Notes under the pieces: generated by a model | Seen by the model: the letters and a program-made list of their open reading frames with translations, nothing else | What the model was told of the DNA's origin: nothing | The model's database searches: none | Assembly: GCA_900549415.1 (NCBI GenBank) | Contig: URNX01000033.1 | Location: 1-34,794, forward strand | Length of the DNA: 34,794 nt | Source: an uncultured bacterium | GTDB taxonomy: Bacteria > Verrucomicrobiota > Lentisphaeria > Victivallales > UBA1829 | Direction: 5' to 3' | Translations under genes and position numbers: made by a program | In this document: piece by piece, positions 14,836-24,190 of the stretch | Position numbering within the stretch: the first letter of the stretch is position 1 | Layout: each line of letters starts with the position of its first letter

Positions 14836-17800
14836 TCAGCGTTCATCCCGGCAGAGTTCAAAGAACGGGGTGACGCCGTTTTTCAAGGCGGCCGTGTTCA
14901 GCTGAATTTTCAGCTTGCCGCTGACGTTTTCCAGCGGGAGCTCCTCAAGACGTTCTCCGTCGAGCCCGAGCGCGTAGAGTTTCCAGTTGCCCGGCTTGAC
15001 GAGGAGCTCTGCGGTGAAGGTCCCGGAACGGACCAGAACGGGCAGAGCGCCAACCGAAAAAAGCGTTGTCCAATCTTCGGAAAGTTCCATCCCGCTGTTG
15101 ATCGCCTCCGTGGCGCAGATCAGCACGATTCTGGAGGAATTCTCAAGATTTTTCCCGTCGACCGCGGACGCTGCGACGGTTGCGGGACTCGTGCCGGAGA
15201 GAACCGTCAGATTCCCGAGCTTTTTCGCCGGCTTTCCGGTCCAGGTGATGGCTTCCGTGCGGGCGGTGATCACCGTCATCCACTTTTCCGGACCGTTCAT
15301 TGTGATTTCTCCGGTGTCCGTCTGGAACACGCCCTTTGCCGGATCGGAAACATTGTCCGCCGGGAGAATCCCCTGTTTTTTCAGTTTCGCGACATATCCG
15401 TCAAGATCGAACGATCCGTCGTTTACGTCCCGGAGATTGCTGGTCCATTCAAAGCTGTTGACAAAACCGTGATTTGCGGGAGTCAGTTCAAAATCCGGTT
15501 TGCGGGGATATGCGGTTCCCTCTGCGGCAGGCTGATCGGGAAACGCGATGGAAAAACCGGTCATCAGCGCAATTTTAGACTGCTCGCTGTTTATCGGGAA
15601 ATAGGCGTTTGTCCCCTGTTTCAAATAGCTGTTCGGGATATTCAGCACTCCCTGATGTTTTGCCGGTCTGATGTCTCCGCGCCCGAAGAGAACCGCACCG
15701 AGAAAACCGTTCGCCGCCATCACCGGATTTTCCGCGATCTCGAAGCAGGAGATTCCGCTGTGCCGCATATTGTACGGGGAGGCGAAATAGGCAATCGCCT
15801 GATGCCCCTGAAATGCCGCTAGGGCGGGATAGACGATTCCACCCTCGTGGATCCAGCGATTCCAGAAAGCGTGATTGAATTCCCCGGTCTGAAATGCGCG
15901 TCCATATTGCCGCACCGAATTGATGCTGCGGAACTGCTCCGCCAGGCCTTCGACGGAACTGCGCTGATAATTCTGCGATCCTTTCCCGGTGAACCGGGAT
16001 GGATGGGCAAAATAACCATGCGCTTCAACCGTATTGGAGCAACGCCACCGCGAGCTTCCGTAAACGATCCGTTTCGACTGGCTGTTCTGCACGATCGCCC
16101 CTTTCCATCCCAAGTTGCGGAGGACCTTTTCGCCCCAGCGGTACGAACGGTCGAGCTGCTCCGAACAGAATTCGAGGAACAAGGTTTCATCCGGAGAGTT
16201 CCGTCCGCCGGACTCAATCCGCTTGGGCACGGGACGCAGCGGCAGGTTGCGGCGTTTCAGAAAAGATTTCCAAGCCTCGCCGATTTTCTCCTGGAGAGGC
16301 GCAAAACGGGGATTCTTGTTCCAGTGGTAGAACGAAAACACGAAATCCGCACCGACCTCCATTTCATTGTAAAGTTCCACGCTGAGAAGCATGGGATCGT
16401 CCGCCAGACGCATTTTCGTATAGGGATTGACGGTGTTCAAGAGCTTCTCCGCGCCGAAACGGAACCGCTCGCATTCGAACTCGTTCAAAAACATGAAACC
16501 TATTTTATGCGGACTCCGGTCCGCAAACACTTCTCCAGCGTGTTTCCGCTCGGAATACAGGTTGTAGGCGAGAATCGTCAGGTGCAAACGGATTCCCTCC
16601 TCCTTAAAACGGTAAAAGCTGTACATCACCCGGTCAAACGCCTTGGGATCCAGTTCCATGTCTTCCTTTGAGAAATAACAGATGATTCCGTCCAGGGTAT
16701 GCATGCGGACCGCCGCATATCCGCGCCGCCGGAGGGAGCGGACCCAGGCGTCAATCTCCTTTTTCGCCTCCTCTTCAGAACGGATGAACTTGCGTCCGAA
16801 AAATATTTGCCACGGTATGGATTCCACCGCGAACAGGCGAACCGGCTTGTCCGGTTCATCTTCATAAGCGTAAGCCCCGGCTTTGGAACTGTAAACGATT
16901 CTTGTGCTGATCCGGTCTGCCGGAACAATCCCGGAAAGGTCAAGAGCGCTCCCTTCGACAACCGTGTTTTTTACCGGAACGCTCCGGCTCCACCAGTTTT
17001 CCGTTTCCTCGGGGACAATTGCAGCCGCCGGTTCCCCGCAGGTGAAACTCCAGCCCTTGCTTCCGGCAAGAATGCGGATTCGGACTGTGTTTTCTCCGCG
17101 CTGAACAGGAATGTCCGCGAAATTTGTTTTCGGACTCTGCGGTCCGTTGTTTCCAGTCTTCAGCGTTGAAAAAACTCTTTTTCCGTTTGCCTCGACTTCC
17201 ATCCACCAGTCGGCGGAAAGGCCAAGGCGCATCGTTCCAGTGGCTTCACTGTGGAAAGTTTGTGTCAGAAGCGCTTCCGCACGCGTCGGCTGTTTGCCGA
17301 ACAGGGGGCGAAAATCGATTGCTCCGTTCCGCAGTTTGACTTTTTTCGTCTGTCCCCTGAATTCCGCATTCCACTCATCGGAAAGGATTTTACAGGATAC
17401 CTTCGTTCCGCGTCCCGGCTTGATTGCAAAATCCGTGATTGTGATTTTCCCGTTGATTCTGCCGCAGGCGATTGTCAGGAGCGAAGTCTTTCCCGGCGGG
17501 CATTCTTCCGGGCGGAACTTGTGGATAATCAGATTTTTCCCGGGGAGAAGCTTTTTCACCATGCTCAAGCCAAGGGTTTTGTACGGGGCGTGATGCTTGT
17601 AGATGATCGCCGTCTCTCCGGCTTGCTCCGCCTCAATTACCGCTTCGAGAGTGTATTGTTTCCCGGGTTCCAGTGAAAGCGGTTTTGTAATGGAAAGATC
17701 CCGGAACTCCCGTTTCCCGGCTCCCGGATTCAGGGTCGCCTGCAGATTCCCGTCCTCAATCCGAATCCGGGATTCGGTCAATTTCGGATTCTTGTAAATT

Positions 17801-17928
17801 TCCCATCCGCTCCAGTCTGCCGCCATTGCGGAAAACGATGCGAAGAGAAGGAGAAGGTGCGGAAGAGGACGGAAACAGTTCGAAAACGCGGATTTCCGCA
17901 TTTTTCTGATTTTGTCGTCTCTGTTCAT
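14836..17928 (-). CDS. Large secreted glycosidase-like protein (clan GH-A type barrel), family unassigned
   Basis: The 1030-aa protein has a signal peptide (hydrophobic L-P-H-L-L-L-L-F-A-S-F, cleavage after A-M-A at about 37). Two beta-sandwich parts (about 38-190 and 200-330) precede a TIM-barrel-like region (about 345-760), with I-P-W-Q-I-F-F-G-R near its start. Candidate acid/base is E522 (V-E-L-Y-N-E-M-E) and candidate nucleophile is E683 (F-Q-T-G-E-F-N-H), positioned like strands 4 and 7 of clan GH-A enzymes. A C-terminal beta-rich part follows (about 880-1030). AAGGAG lies six bases before the ATG. It is the third gene after GH36 and a pilin-like gene, three bases past the latter. Enzymatic class is inferred from the glutamates and fold only. 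Confidence 0.72.
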   Translation of the reverse strand: MNRDDKIRKMRKSAFSNCFRPLPHLLLLFASFSAMAADWSGWEIYKNPKLTESRIRIEDGNLQATLNPGAGKREFRDLSITKPLSLEPGKQYTLEAVIEAEQAGETAIIYKHHAPYKTLGLSMVKKLLPGKNLIIHKFRPEECPPGKTSLLTIACGRINGKITITDFAIKPGRGTKVSCKILSDEWNAEFRGQTKKVKLRNGAIDFRPLFGKQPTRAEALLTQTFHSEATGTMRLGLSADWWMEVEANGKRVFSTLKTGNNGPQSPKTNFADIPVQRGENTVRIRILAGSKGWSFTCGEPAAAIVPEETENWWSRSVPVKNTVVEGSALDLSGIVPADRISTRIVYSSKAGAYAYEDEPDKPVRLFAVESIPWQIFFGRKFIRSEEEAKKEIDAWVRSLRRRGYAAVRMHTLDGIICYFSKEDMELDPKAFDRVMYSFYRFKEEGIRLHLTILAYNLYSERKHAGEVFADRSPHKIGFMFLNEFECERFRFGAEKLLNTVNPYTKMRLADDPMLLSVELYNEMEVGADFVFSFYHWNKNPRFAPLQEKIGEAWKSFLKRRNLPLRPVPKRIESGGRNSPDETLFLEFCSEQLDRSYRWGEKVLRNLGWKGAIVQNSQSKRIVYGSSRWRCSNTVEAHGYFAHPSRFTGKGSQNYQRSSVEGLAEQFRSINSVRQYGRAFQTGEFNHAFWNRWIHEGGIVYPALAAFQGHQAIAYFASPYNMRHSGISCFEIAENPVMAANGFLGAVLFGRGDIRPAKHQGVLNIPNSYLKQGTNAYFPINSEQSKIALMTGFSIAFPDQPAAEGTAYPRKPDFELTPANHGFVNSFEWTSNLRDVNDGSFDLDGYVAKLKKQGILPADNVSDPAKGVFQTDTGEITMNGPEKWMTVITARTEAITWTGKPAKKLGNLTVLSGTSPATVAASAVDGKNLENSSRIVLICATEAINSGMELSEDWTTLFSVGALPVLVRSGTFTAELLVKPGNWKLYALGLDGERLEELPLENVSGKLKIQLNTAALKNGVTPFFELCRDER

Positions 17929-17931
17929 GTT

Positions 17932-18672
17932 TCACTCCTTGAACGGTTGTTTGAGAATCTGCGAATCCGGCATAACTCCGAAAGTTACGTCGGAACGGAA
18001 ATAGGCGGCCTTGAAATTCATGCTTGAAGCGCTGCCGTCAAGCATTCCGAAATTGGCATAGCCGCCGTTATGTCTGAAATGAACGGGTCCGTTGGCGAAT
18101 CCTTTTCCGTTTGTCGAGGCGATCCCCATGTATTGCACCATAGAATTCCCGAAACTTCCGCCGTAGGTTGTAAAAACGCTGTCGACGATCAGAAACAGAC
18201 TGGACGGGGAGTTGCCCGCAAATTCTTTCCGTTTTTTCCCCATTCGCCCTCTTTTGACAAACGCCGTCACCGCTTCAACTATGCTGTCTTTCCCTGTTGC
18301 CCAGATATTGAGCCCGAAGGATTGCCGATGCAGGATGTCGACATTGGAGTGTGCGTTGTTTGGCGGAAGCGCAGGACACCGGAAAGTGTCTTTGTTTTTT
18401 GTTTCAAGATTAATGGAATTTTTCAGCATATCCAACCAGGCGATATCCGCATATTCGCCGTATCCGCCTCTCGGAGGCAGATAATCGTCATTGGCGTCCG
18501 CATACATGGAAAGAGTCAAATTGACTTGTTTCTGTCTGGCGAGACAGCTGATCGTTCCAGCTTTCTCCCGTGCCGAATTCAGGGCGGGAAGAAGCATTCC
18601 GGCAAGAATGGCGATGATCGCAATCGTGATGAGCAGCTCCACAAGGGTGAAAATTTGTTTTTTCCGTTTCAT
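17932..18672 (-). CDS. Pilin-like secreted protein (prepilin-type N-terminal domain)
   Basis: The 246-aa protein begins K-R-K-K-Q-I-F-T-L-V-E-L-L-I-T-I-A-I-I, with F8 as mature +1 and E12 at +5. The residue before F is isoleucine instead of glycine. A hydrophobic helix runs to about residue 34, ending L-L-P-A-L-N. The C-terminal H-F-R-H-N-G-G-Y-A-N-F...L-D-G is the DUF1559-like signature, also present in the protein at 6072. I start at 18672 because GGAG is six bases away. The in-frame ATG at 18678 directly abuts the SD. It lies between GH36 and the large glycosidase in one operon. Confidence 0.88.
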   Translation of the reverse strand: MKRKKQIFTLVELLITIAIIAILAGMLLPALNSAREKAGTISCLARQKQVNLTLSMYADANDDYLPPRGGYGEYADIAWLDMLKNSINLETKNKDTFRCPALPPNNAHSNVDILHRQSFGLNIWATGKDSIVEAVTAFVKRGRMGKKRKEFAGNSPSSLFLIVDSVFTTYGGSFGNSMVQYMGIASTNGKGFANGPVHFRHNGGYANFGMLDGSASSMNFKAAYFRSDVTFGVMPDSQILKQPFKE

Positions 18673-18683
18673 TGACATCTCCT

Positions 18684-20801
18684 TTATTTGATTTTTTTCA
18701 GGTGAAAGATTCTGCTGTCGAAATCGCCGTCAAGACCGACGCGGAGGCCGAGCTCGGCGAGGCCGCGTCCGGACATCGGATGCAGTTCCGGCTCCGGAAC
18801 GGAACAGAAATTGTCGCGCTCCGAATCATGGCGGCCGTAGCGCGCAATTTCATAGACCGCGTCCGGGTCAAGACCTTCCAGATGAAGAGCCGGAAGCTGT
18901 TCCGCAAACTGGAGCCCGTGCGCAAAAACAAACACGAGCGCTTCCGAACGGTCCGGAAGAACGAACTCAAATGCGGCGTAACGCTTCTGCAGGTGCGATG
19001 CAATGCGGTAAAGTTCGCCGAAAGCCACGATGTGACGGATTTTGCGGTTCAGGTCCAGATATCCTTTGCACTCCGCAATCTCCTCCGGAGAACTTTTGTG
19101 GAGCGGAATGCCGAGAGAGGGCCAGCCCATCAGCGCGGCATGCGCCATGAAGCGGAGCGGAATTTCGCGATGATTGAAGAAGTAGGAATAGCTTTTGCTG
19201 ATCTGGCATCCGCCGCCCGCCATCTTCGGGAAGTGCAGGTAGCTGAAACCTTCCTGAATGTTCAGAATGTCCAGAGTGTCCTGATTGTCGCTCCGGTTGA
19301 CGCGGGCAAAGTAACGGTCCATCTCCAGATCGCCGCGTCCGCTTCCGCTTGCGCAGTTTTCAAAGAAGACGTGCGGAAACTCTGCGGTCAGACGCCGCAT
19401 CAGTTCATAAAAGTTCAGCATGTACTGTGTCCGCATTTCACGCCGGTTTTCAACCGCCGGGATTTCCAGATAGCGGTTCAGATCCATCTTGAAATAAACG
19501 ATGTCGTTCTCTGTCAGGAGCTTGTGGAGAACGCCGTGAATGTATTCCAGAACATCGCGGCGGGCGAAGTTGAGAAGCGTGTAGTTCTCGCGGTCGATCA
19601 GCCATTCCGGATGTTCCCGGTAGACGCGGCTTGCGGAATCGACACGCTCGAACTCAACCCAGATTCCGAACTCCATGCCGTGCGCGCGGACGGATTCGAT
19701 GATTTTGCGGAAGCCGCCGGGAAATTTTTCCGGATGAATGGTCCAGTCGCCCATGTTCTGCTGCCAGCCGGCGTCGATGATGAAGAGTTCGCAGCCGACG
19801 TCCGCCGCGCGCGGGATGAGATCGAGAACGTTCTGCTCGGTCACTTCCGCTCCGCGAATGCAGGAGTAGGTGTTGAAAACAACCGGCATGACGCGGCTGC
19901 GCATGCTTTGCGGATAGAGGTGTTTTGCGCTGAAGCGGTGAATGTGACGGGTCATTTCACCGAATCCGCGGCGCGAGAATCCCGCGAGGAAGCGCGGGGC
20001 GGTGAAGCGTTCGCCCGGAGGGAGGGTGAGGAGAAAATCGAAGTTGTTCAGTCCGCCGGAAACACGGTTTTCGGCATAGATGTCGCGTTCAAAAATAAAC
20101 TTCCAGCTTCCGCTCCAGAGGAGCGTTCCGAAATAGACGTCGCCGGATGTTTCATCGGCGTTTCCCGCATCGAATGCGAAGAACGGAACGGCGGTATGTC
20201 CGCTGATTCCGGTCCGGCTTTCAAGGATGTGCTCGCCCTGATCGAGCATTGTGCGGTGAATCTGGTATTCCTGTCCCCATCCGCCCTGAAGCGTGGTCAG
20301 CCGCGGCGCTTCTCCGCGCGGCAGATTCCAGGCGGCCGAAAAGAGATTTTCCACGCGGATCTCCGCGTTGCCTTCATTGATGAGTTCGGCGTGACGCTGA
20401 ATCAGATCGAATTCCGGAAACAGTTCATAGTGAAGGTTGACGACGAGTCCGCATCCCGGTTCGCGGAGAGTGACGATCAGGTGATTTTCGTTTTCCAGTC
20501 TGTGCGATTCATACATCAGTTCCAGAGCCCGGTCTGGGGAGGATAATTTCAGACAGGGTTCATAATAATGTCTCGGAACGTATGCGGGAAATTCCAGGCG
20601 GCTGGATTTCGCGCGCCCGCAATAATGACTGATGCGGAACCAGGAGATTTCGGATTCATCGGTCAAGTCGTCGAGACGGTCGATTCGTCCGCCCCAATGC
20701 AGATTGACGGGAACACCGTTTTCCCTGATTGCGAACGCCTACGACATGTCGGCGGTGGTCGCGAGAAAAATTTTCTTTTTCGCGTCAATTCGGAAAGGCA
20801 T
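18684..20801 (-). CDS. GH36 alpha-galactosidase, interrupted by an in-frame TAG at codon 21
   Basis: The natural reading frame runs 706 codons from ATG 20801 (GAGGAG upstream). It encodes a GH36-type enzyme that would hydrolyse alpha-1,6-galactosides such as raffinose or galactomannan side chains. The catalytic nucleophile is D440 (Y-F-K-M-D-L-N-R) and the acid/base is D505 (N-R-S-D-N-Q-D), 65 residues apart as in GH36. I-I-D-A-G-W lies on an earlier strand. Codon 21 is TAG (20739-20741). The codons after it, A-F-A-I-R-E-N-G-V-P-V-N-L-H-W-G-G-R-I, match the GH36 N-terminus, where Y normally precedes. A TTG at 20666 could restart but would lose 45 residues of the N-terminal sandwich. There is no signal peptide. 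First gene of a three-gene operon. Confidence 0.85.
20739..20741 (-). other. In-frame amber codon inside the GH36 gene
   Basis: Minus-strand codon TAG lies 20 codons after a well-placed ATG and SD, in the same frame as the rest of GH36. A TAC or TAT tyrosine would fit the family here, so one base change explains it. Confidence 0.8.
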
Positions 20802-20856
20802 TGTTTTCTCCTCGTATTGATTCCGTTGTTTTGTGCTTTATGCGGCTTTCTCTGTA

Positions 20857-20885
20857 ATTATAACACGGAAAACGTTTTTTGTCTA
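20857..20885 (-). promoter_or_regulatory. Promoter of the GH36-pilin-glycosidase operon with palindromic operator
   Basis: On the minus strand TAGACA (20885-20880) and TATAAT (20862-20857) are 17 bases apart, with TG of an extended -10. The spacer holds a perfect 10-bp palindrome AAAACGTTTT (20869-20878), a natural place for a repressor. Which protein binds is unknown. Confidence 0.65.
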
Positions 20886-20923
20886 TAGGTGGTCTGGACA
20901 AATAAATATTGTTTTTCGGTCAC

Positions 20924-20951
20924 TTGATTTTTCTCCATTCCGCTGTATAAT
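20924..20951 (+). promoter_or_regulatory. Promoter of the second AraC regulator
   Basis: TTGATT (20924-20929) and a perfect TATAAT (20946-20951) are 16 bases apart. Transcription would begin near 20958, so an ATG at 20960 would have almost no leader. This supports using the ATG at 21002. Confidence 0.6.
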
Positions 20952-21001
20952 ACAGTATTATGTCTGTACCGTTCATTTTGAATTTTGAAAAGAAAGAGCG
21001 A

Positions 21002-21820
21002 ATGCTGGAGAATCCGCAGATTCCTCCGGTACGCTCGCTTGCGCACCTTGTTTTCCACCCTTACAGCTCGACAATGTTTGTGGATACCCTGCAATTCTGC
21101 TGCTGTTTCGGCGGTGATTCGGAGGTTTGCCGCCGCGTGGTGAACGGACGGGAATATATCTGCCGCTACCCCCATATTTTCATCAAGCGCCCGAATGAAT
21201 TCCATGAGGTCAAGGAGGGCAAATTTAATACGGTAATCTATTTCACCTATGACCGGAAATATGCGGATGCAATCCGTGCTCTCGGCGTCGAAGATGAATT
21301 GAGTCTCTGTCCGATGCCGGAGTCCGCCGCGTTTCATGCGCTGTTCATGCAGCTTCAGGAGTTTGCGCGGCATTCGGAAGAATTCGGCGTGGTCGACCGG
21401 ATAGACATGCTCTGTTTTCAGATTGTCCGGGAAATTCTTCTCGCCCGGAAACTGGAGCAGACGCCGCTGGCGGAGGCCGATGAAAAAATCCGGAGAATCG
21501 CATCGTACCTGCGTTTGAACTGCATGCAGGAAATCGATTTTGATGAAGTCGCGCGTTCACACGGTTTTTCACGGCGGACCTTTTCGCGTCACTGGGAGAA
21601 GTCAGGGTATCCGCCGCCCGCGCAGTTCCTTTTTGAATTGCGGATGATGGAAGCAAAGCGGCTGCTGGCGGAAACTTCAACGCCGATTTGGAAAATCGCG
21701 GAACTTCTTCACTATCAGGGGAGCGCGTGGTTCTGCTTTTCGTTCCGCAAGTTTACTGGCGAAACTCCGCTCGGTTTCCGGAAACGCTCAAGGCATTCTT
21801 CCGGACAGGAACTCAGCTGA
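21002..21820 (+). CDS. AraC-family transcriptional regulator
   Basis: The 272-aa protein has an N-terminal sensor part (about 1-150) and C-terminal AraC DNA-binding domain (about 165-265): I-R-R-I-A-S-Y-L...D-E-V-A-R-S-H-G-F-S-R-R-T-F-S-R-H-W, then I-W-K-I-A-E-L-L-H-Y...F-C-F-S-F-R-K-F-T-G-E-T-P. I prefer the ATG at 21002 because the promoter would start transcription at about 20958. A start at 20960 adds 14 residues and has no SD. Divergent from the GH36 operon, which it probably controls. Its end overlaps the convergent glycosyltransferase gene by eight bases. Confidence 0.88.
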   Translation: MLENPQIPPVRSLAHLVFHPYSSTMFVDTLQFCCCFGGDSEVCRRVVNGREYICRYPHIFIKRPNEFHEVKEGKFNTVIYFTYDRKYADAIRALGVEDELSLCPMPESAAFHALFMQLQEFARHSEEFGVVDRIDMLCFQIVREILLARKLEQTPLAEADEKIRRIASYLRLNCMQEIDFDEVARSHGFSRRTFSRHWEKSGYPPPAQFLFELRMMEAKRLLAETSTPIWKIAELLHYQGSAWFCFSFRKFTGETPLGFRKRSRHSSGQELS

Positions 21821-22856
21821 GTTTGCGGAAAAGATTCAGCAGGAAAAGCCGGAACGCGATAAGACGGTCGTATGCTTTTCTGTCATTCCGCAAAATTGCA
21901 CGGAGCGACAGCGGGTGCAGAATGCGGAGCATTCCCCAGCGGACTTTGTCGGGCGCCGATGCCCCGCGCCACGGTCCGGACGGAATTTTCGTGCGCGGTG
22001 TGCAGCCGATGGAATGGAAATAAGCGTTCATTTTTCCGAAGAACTCTTCCCGGAATTCCGGCTTTGCGCGTTCGTACATGTAGGCAAAAAGACTCAGCGC
22101 CGAATGCAGAAGCCAGGGGCGGATGTAATCGAAGCCGTGTTCTTCAATGAAACGGTTCGTATCCCCGAATGCGCGGAAAACGGAAAAACAGCGAGCGTCG
22201 TCAATGGCGGTCAGCTGTCCTTCACGTTCCTGGCGGTAAAAATAAAGCGGGTGCGGAGTGACGGCAATCCGGTTGGCCGCAAGCAAAGTCTGAAAGAAAA
22301 ACGGCAGGTCTTCCGCCATTTTCAATTCCTCGTCAAAGCGGATGTTGAAATTTTTCAGCATCCGCATCCGGTAGAGTTTGTTCCAGTTCGTATTGTCCAG
22401 AAAGAGCAGTTCCGGGAATTGGGCGAGTGAATGCGGCACCGTGCACGCCCAGCGGGAATCGCGCAGAATCCGGCATTCCGGGTAGATAAGTTCATAACCG
22501 CAGGAAACCAGATCCGCTCCGTTTTCCTGTGCCGTGGCGTAGAGATGTTCGAGATATTCCGGCGCAGCGGAGTCGTCGGAATCCATGATCGCAATCCATT
22601 CGCCGGAAGCCTGGTCGAGTCCGGCATTCAAAGCGGCCGGTTTGCCACTATTTGCCTGTTCAATCAGACGGATATTCGGAAACCGCGCCGCATAATCCCG
22701 CAGAATCTCTCCGGAACGGTCGGTCGAGCCGTCGTTGACGGCAATGATTTCAAAGTTGCGGAAGATCTGTGCCTCAAGCGAATCCAGAGCCTCCGCCAGA
22801 TACTTTTCCGTGTTGTAGACCGGAAAGAGAACGGATATGGCGGGAGCTGAATTCAT
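21813..22856 (-). CDS. Family 2 glycosyltransferase
   Basis: The 347-aa protein starts I-S-V-L-F-P-V-Y-N-T-E-K-Y-L and has V-N-D-G-S-T-D (about 40-46) and the nucleotide-sugar/metal motif D92-S-D94-D95, all hallmarks of GT-A inverting GT2 enzymes. It has no clear transmembrane helix, so it is cytosolic or membrane-associated. It probably adds a sugar to a cell-surface polysaccharide or lipid. Acceptor and donor cannot be predicted. Its ATG overlaps the miaB stop by one base (TGATG), so it is translationally coupled to miaB although functionally unrelated. Confidence 0.92.
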   Translation of the reverse strand: MNSAPAISVLFPVYNTEKYLAEALDSLEAQIFRNFEIIAVNDGSTDRSGEILRDYAARFPNIRLIEQANSGKPAALNAGLDQASGEWIAIMDSDDSAAPEYLEHLYATAQENGADLVSCGYELIYPECRILRDSRWACTVPHSLAQFPELLFLDNTNWNKLYRMRMLKNFNIRFDEELKMAEDLPFFFQTLLAANRIAVTPHPLYFYRQEREGQLTAIDDARCFSVFRAFGDTNRFIEEHGFDYIRPWLLHSALSLFAYMYERAKPEFREEFFGKMNAYFHSIGCTPRTKIPSGPWRGASAPDKVRWGMLRILHPLSLRAILRNDRKAYDRLIAFRLFLLNLFRKLS

Positions 22857-24187
22857 CAGCCGCGTACCAGATCGCCGAAGAGCGTCATGGCGGTTGCGTG
22901 TTTGATATGAACCTGCACGAGGTCGCCCGGCTTGATTGCATCATCCGGTTCGAACACGACAAGTTTGCTCAGCTCCGTGCGTCCGCACCAGCGGGCGGTG
23001 TTGCGCTTGCTGACGCCTTCCGCGAGAACTTCCAGTGTCCGTCCGACAAATTTATCGTTTGCACGTTCGGAGGTCTTGGCAAGGTCGGCGAGCAGAATCT
23101 GATTGCGTTCCTCCTTGACGGACTGCGGAACATCATCGGCCAGCTGCTCGGCGGCTTTGGTGCCTTTGCGCGGGGAGTACTTGAAAATATAGGCGTTGTC
23201 GTAACCGACTTCATTCAGAATGCGTCGCGTCGCTTCGAAATCTTCATCTGTCTCTCCGGGAAAGCCGACGATGATGTCGGTGGAAAATGCGATTTCCCCG
23301 CACTTGCGTTTCAGCTCATTGACGATGTGCATGTACTGTTCCGCCGTGTACGGGCGGTTCATCGCCTTCAGAATGCGGTCCGAGCCGGACTGCAGCGGAA
23401 GGTGGACGCTGTTGCAGACTTTCGGCGTGTTCGCAATGGCGTCAATCAGGCGCGTGTTGAAGAACGCCGGGTGAGGGGAGGTGAAGCGGATGCGCTTGAT
23501 TCCCTTGATTTTTGCGAGCGATTCCAGAAGATCGGCGAACGGGGAAACGTCATCGGGAAATTTGATTCCGTCAATGCCGTATGCGGCGACATTTTGACCG
23601 AGAAGCATGATTTCCTTCACTCCGGATTCCGCAAGTTTGCGTGCTTCCTCGATGATACCTTCCGGGGAACGGCTGCGTTCGCGTCCGCGGGCGTATGGAA
23701 CGATGCAGTAGGTGCAGAAGCGGTTGCAGCCGCGCATGATCGAAATAAAATCCGAGAATCCGTGCTTGACCGTGTGAGCGTCAATGCCGTCGACATCGCT
23801 GAGGTTGTCGTGTCCGGTGGATTCGATTTTATGTTTTTTCGCCAGTTCCGAAACGATTTCCGGAAGCTCGTGAATTTTATCGGTTCCGACGGCGAAATTG
23901 AGATGCGGAATCGCTTTCAGCAGTTCCGTTCCGCGGCTCTGCGCCATGCAGCCCATGATGCCGAAAAGCAGATTCGGATGATCCTCTTTCAGCCGCTTCA
24001 GAATGCCGAGTTTGCCGATGGCTTTGCGCTCGGCCTGATCGCGTACGCTGCAGGTGTTCAGGATGATGAGATCGGCGGCCTCTTCGGTCTGCACGATGTT
24101 GTGTCCGTCGGCGGCGAGCATTGCGGCGGCGGCATCGCTGTCGCGCTCGTTCATCTGGCAGCCGTAGGTTTTGATGTAAACGTTCAT
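22856..24187 (-). CDS. miaB: tRNA-2-methylthio-N6-dimethylallyladenosine synthase MiaB
   Basis: The 443-aa radical-SAM methylthiotransferase adds a methylthio group to i6A37 of tRNAs reading UNN codons. C10, C46 and C80 (Y-G-C-Q-M-N, N-T-C-S-V-R, M-G-C-M-A) hold the auxiliary cluster in the N-terminal UPF0004 domain. C154, C158 and C161 (C-N-R-F-C-T-Y-C) hold the SAM cluster. The C-terminal TRAM domain ends at about 440. The C-N-R-F-C-T-Y-C-I-V-P-Y-A-R-G form is that of MiaB. Starts three bases after the proB stop. Confidence 0.94.
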   Translation of the reverse strand: MNVYIKTYGCQMNERDSDAAAAMLAADGHNIVQTEEAADLIILNTCSVRDQAERKAIGKLGILKRLKEDHPNLLFGIMGCMAQSRGTELLKAIPHLNFAVGTDKIHELPEIVSELAKKHKIESTGHDNLSDVDGIDAHTVKHGFSDFISIMRGCNRFCTYCIVPYARGRERSRSPEGIIEEARKLAESGVKEIMLLGQNVAAYGIDGIKFPDDVSPFADLLESLAKIKGIKRIRFTSPHPAFFNTRLIDAIANTPKVCNSVHLPLQSGSDRILKAMNRPYTAEQYMHIVNELKRKCGEIAFSTDIIVGFPGETDEDFEATRRILNEVGYDNAYIFKYSPRKGTKAAEQLADDVPQSVKEERNQILLADLAKTSERANDKFVGRTLEVLAEGVSKRNTARWCGRTELSKLVVFEPDDAIKPGDLVQVHIKHATAMTLFGDLVRG

Positions 24188-24190
24188 GGT

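Noticed and set aside
18672..20546. Open frame of 624 codons on the plus strand over the GH36 gene
   Set aside because: It is the antisense of a clear GH36 enzyme with both catalytic motifs. Such long antisense frames come from the GC-rich codon bias; it has no recognisable domains.
20739..20741. Pyrrolysine at the GH36 TAG
   Set aside because: No pyl genes are in the window and the site looks like a tyrosine in the family, so a point mutation or error is simpler. It is kept only as a hypothesis to test.
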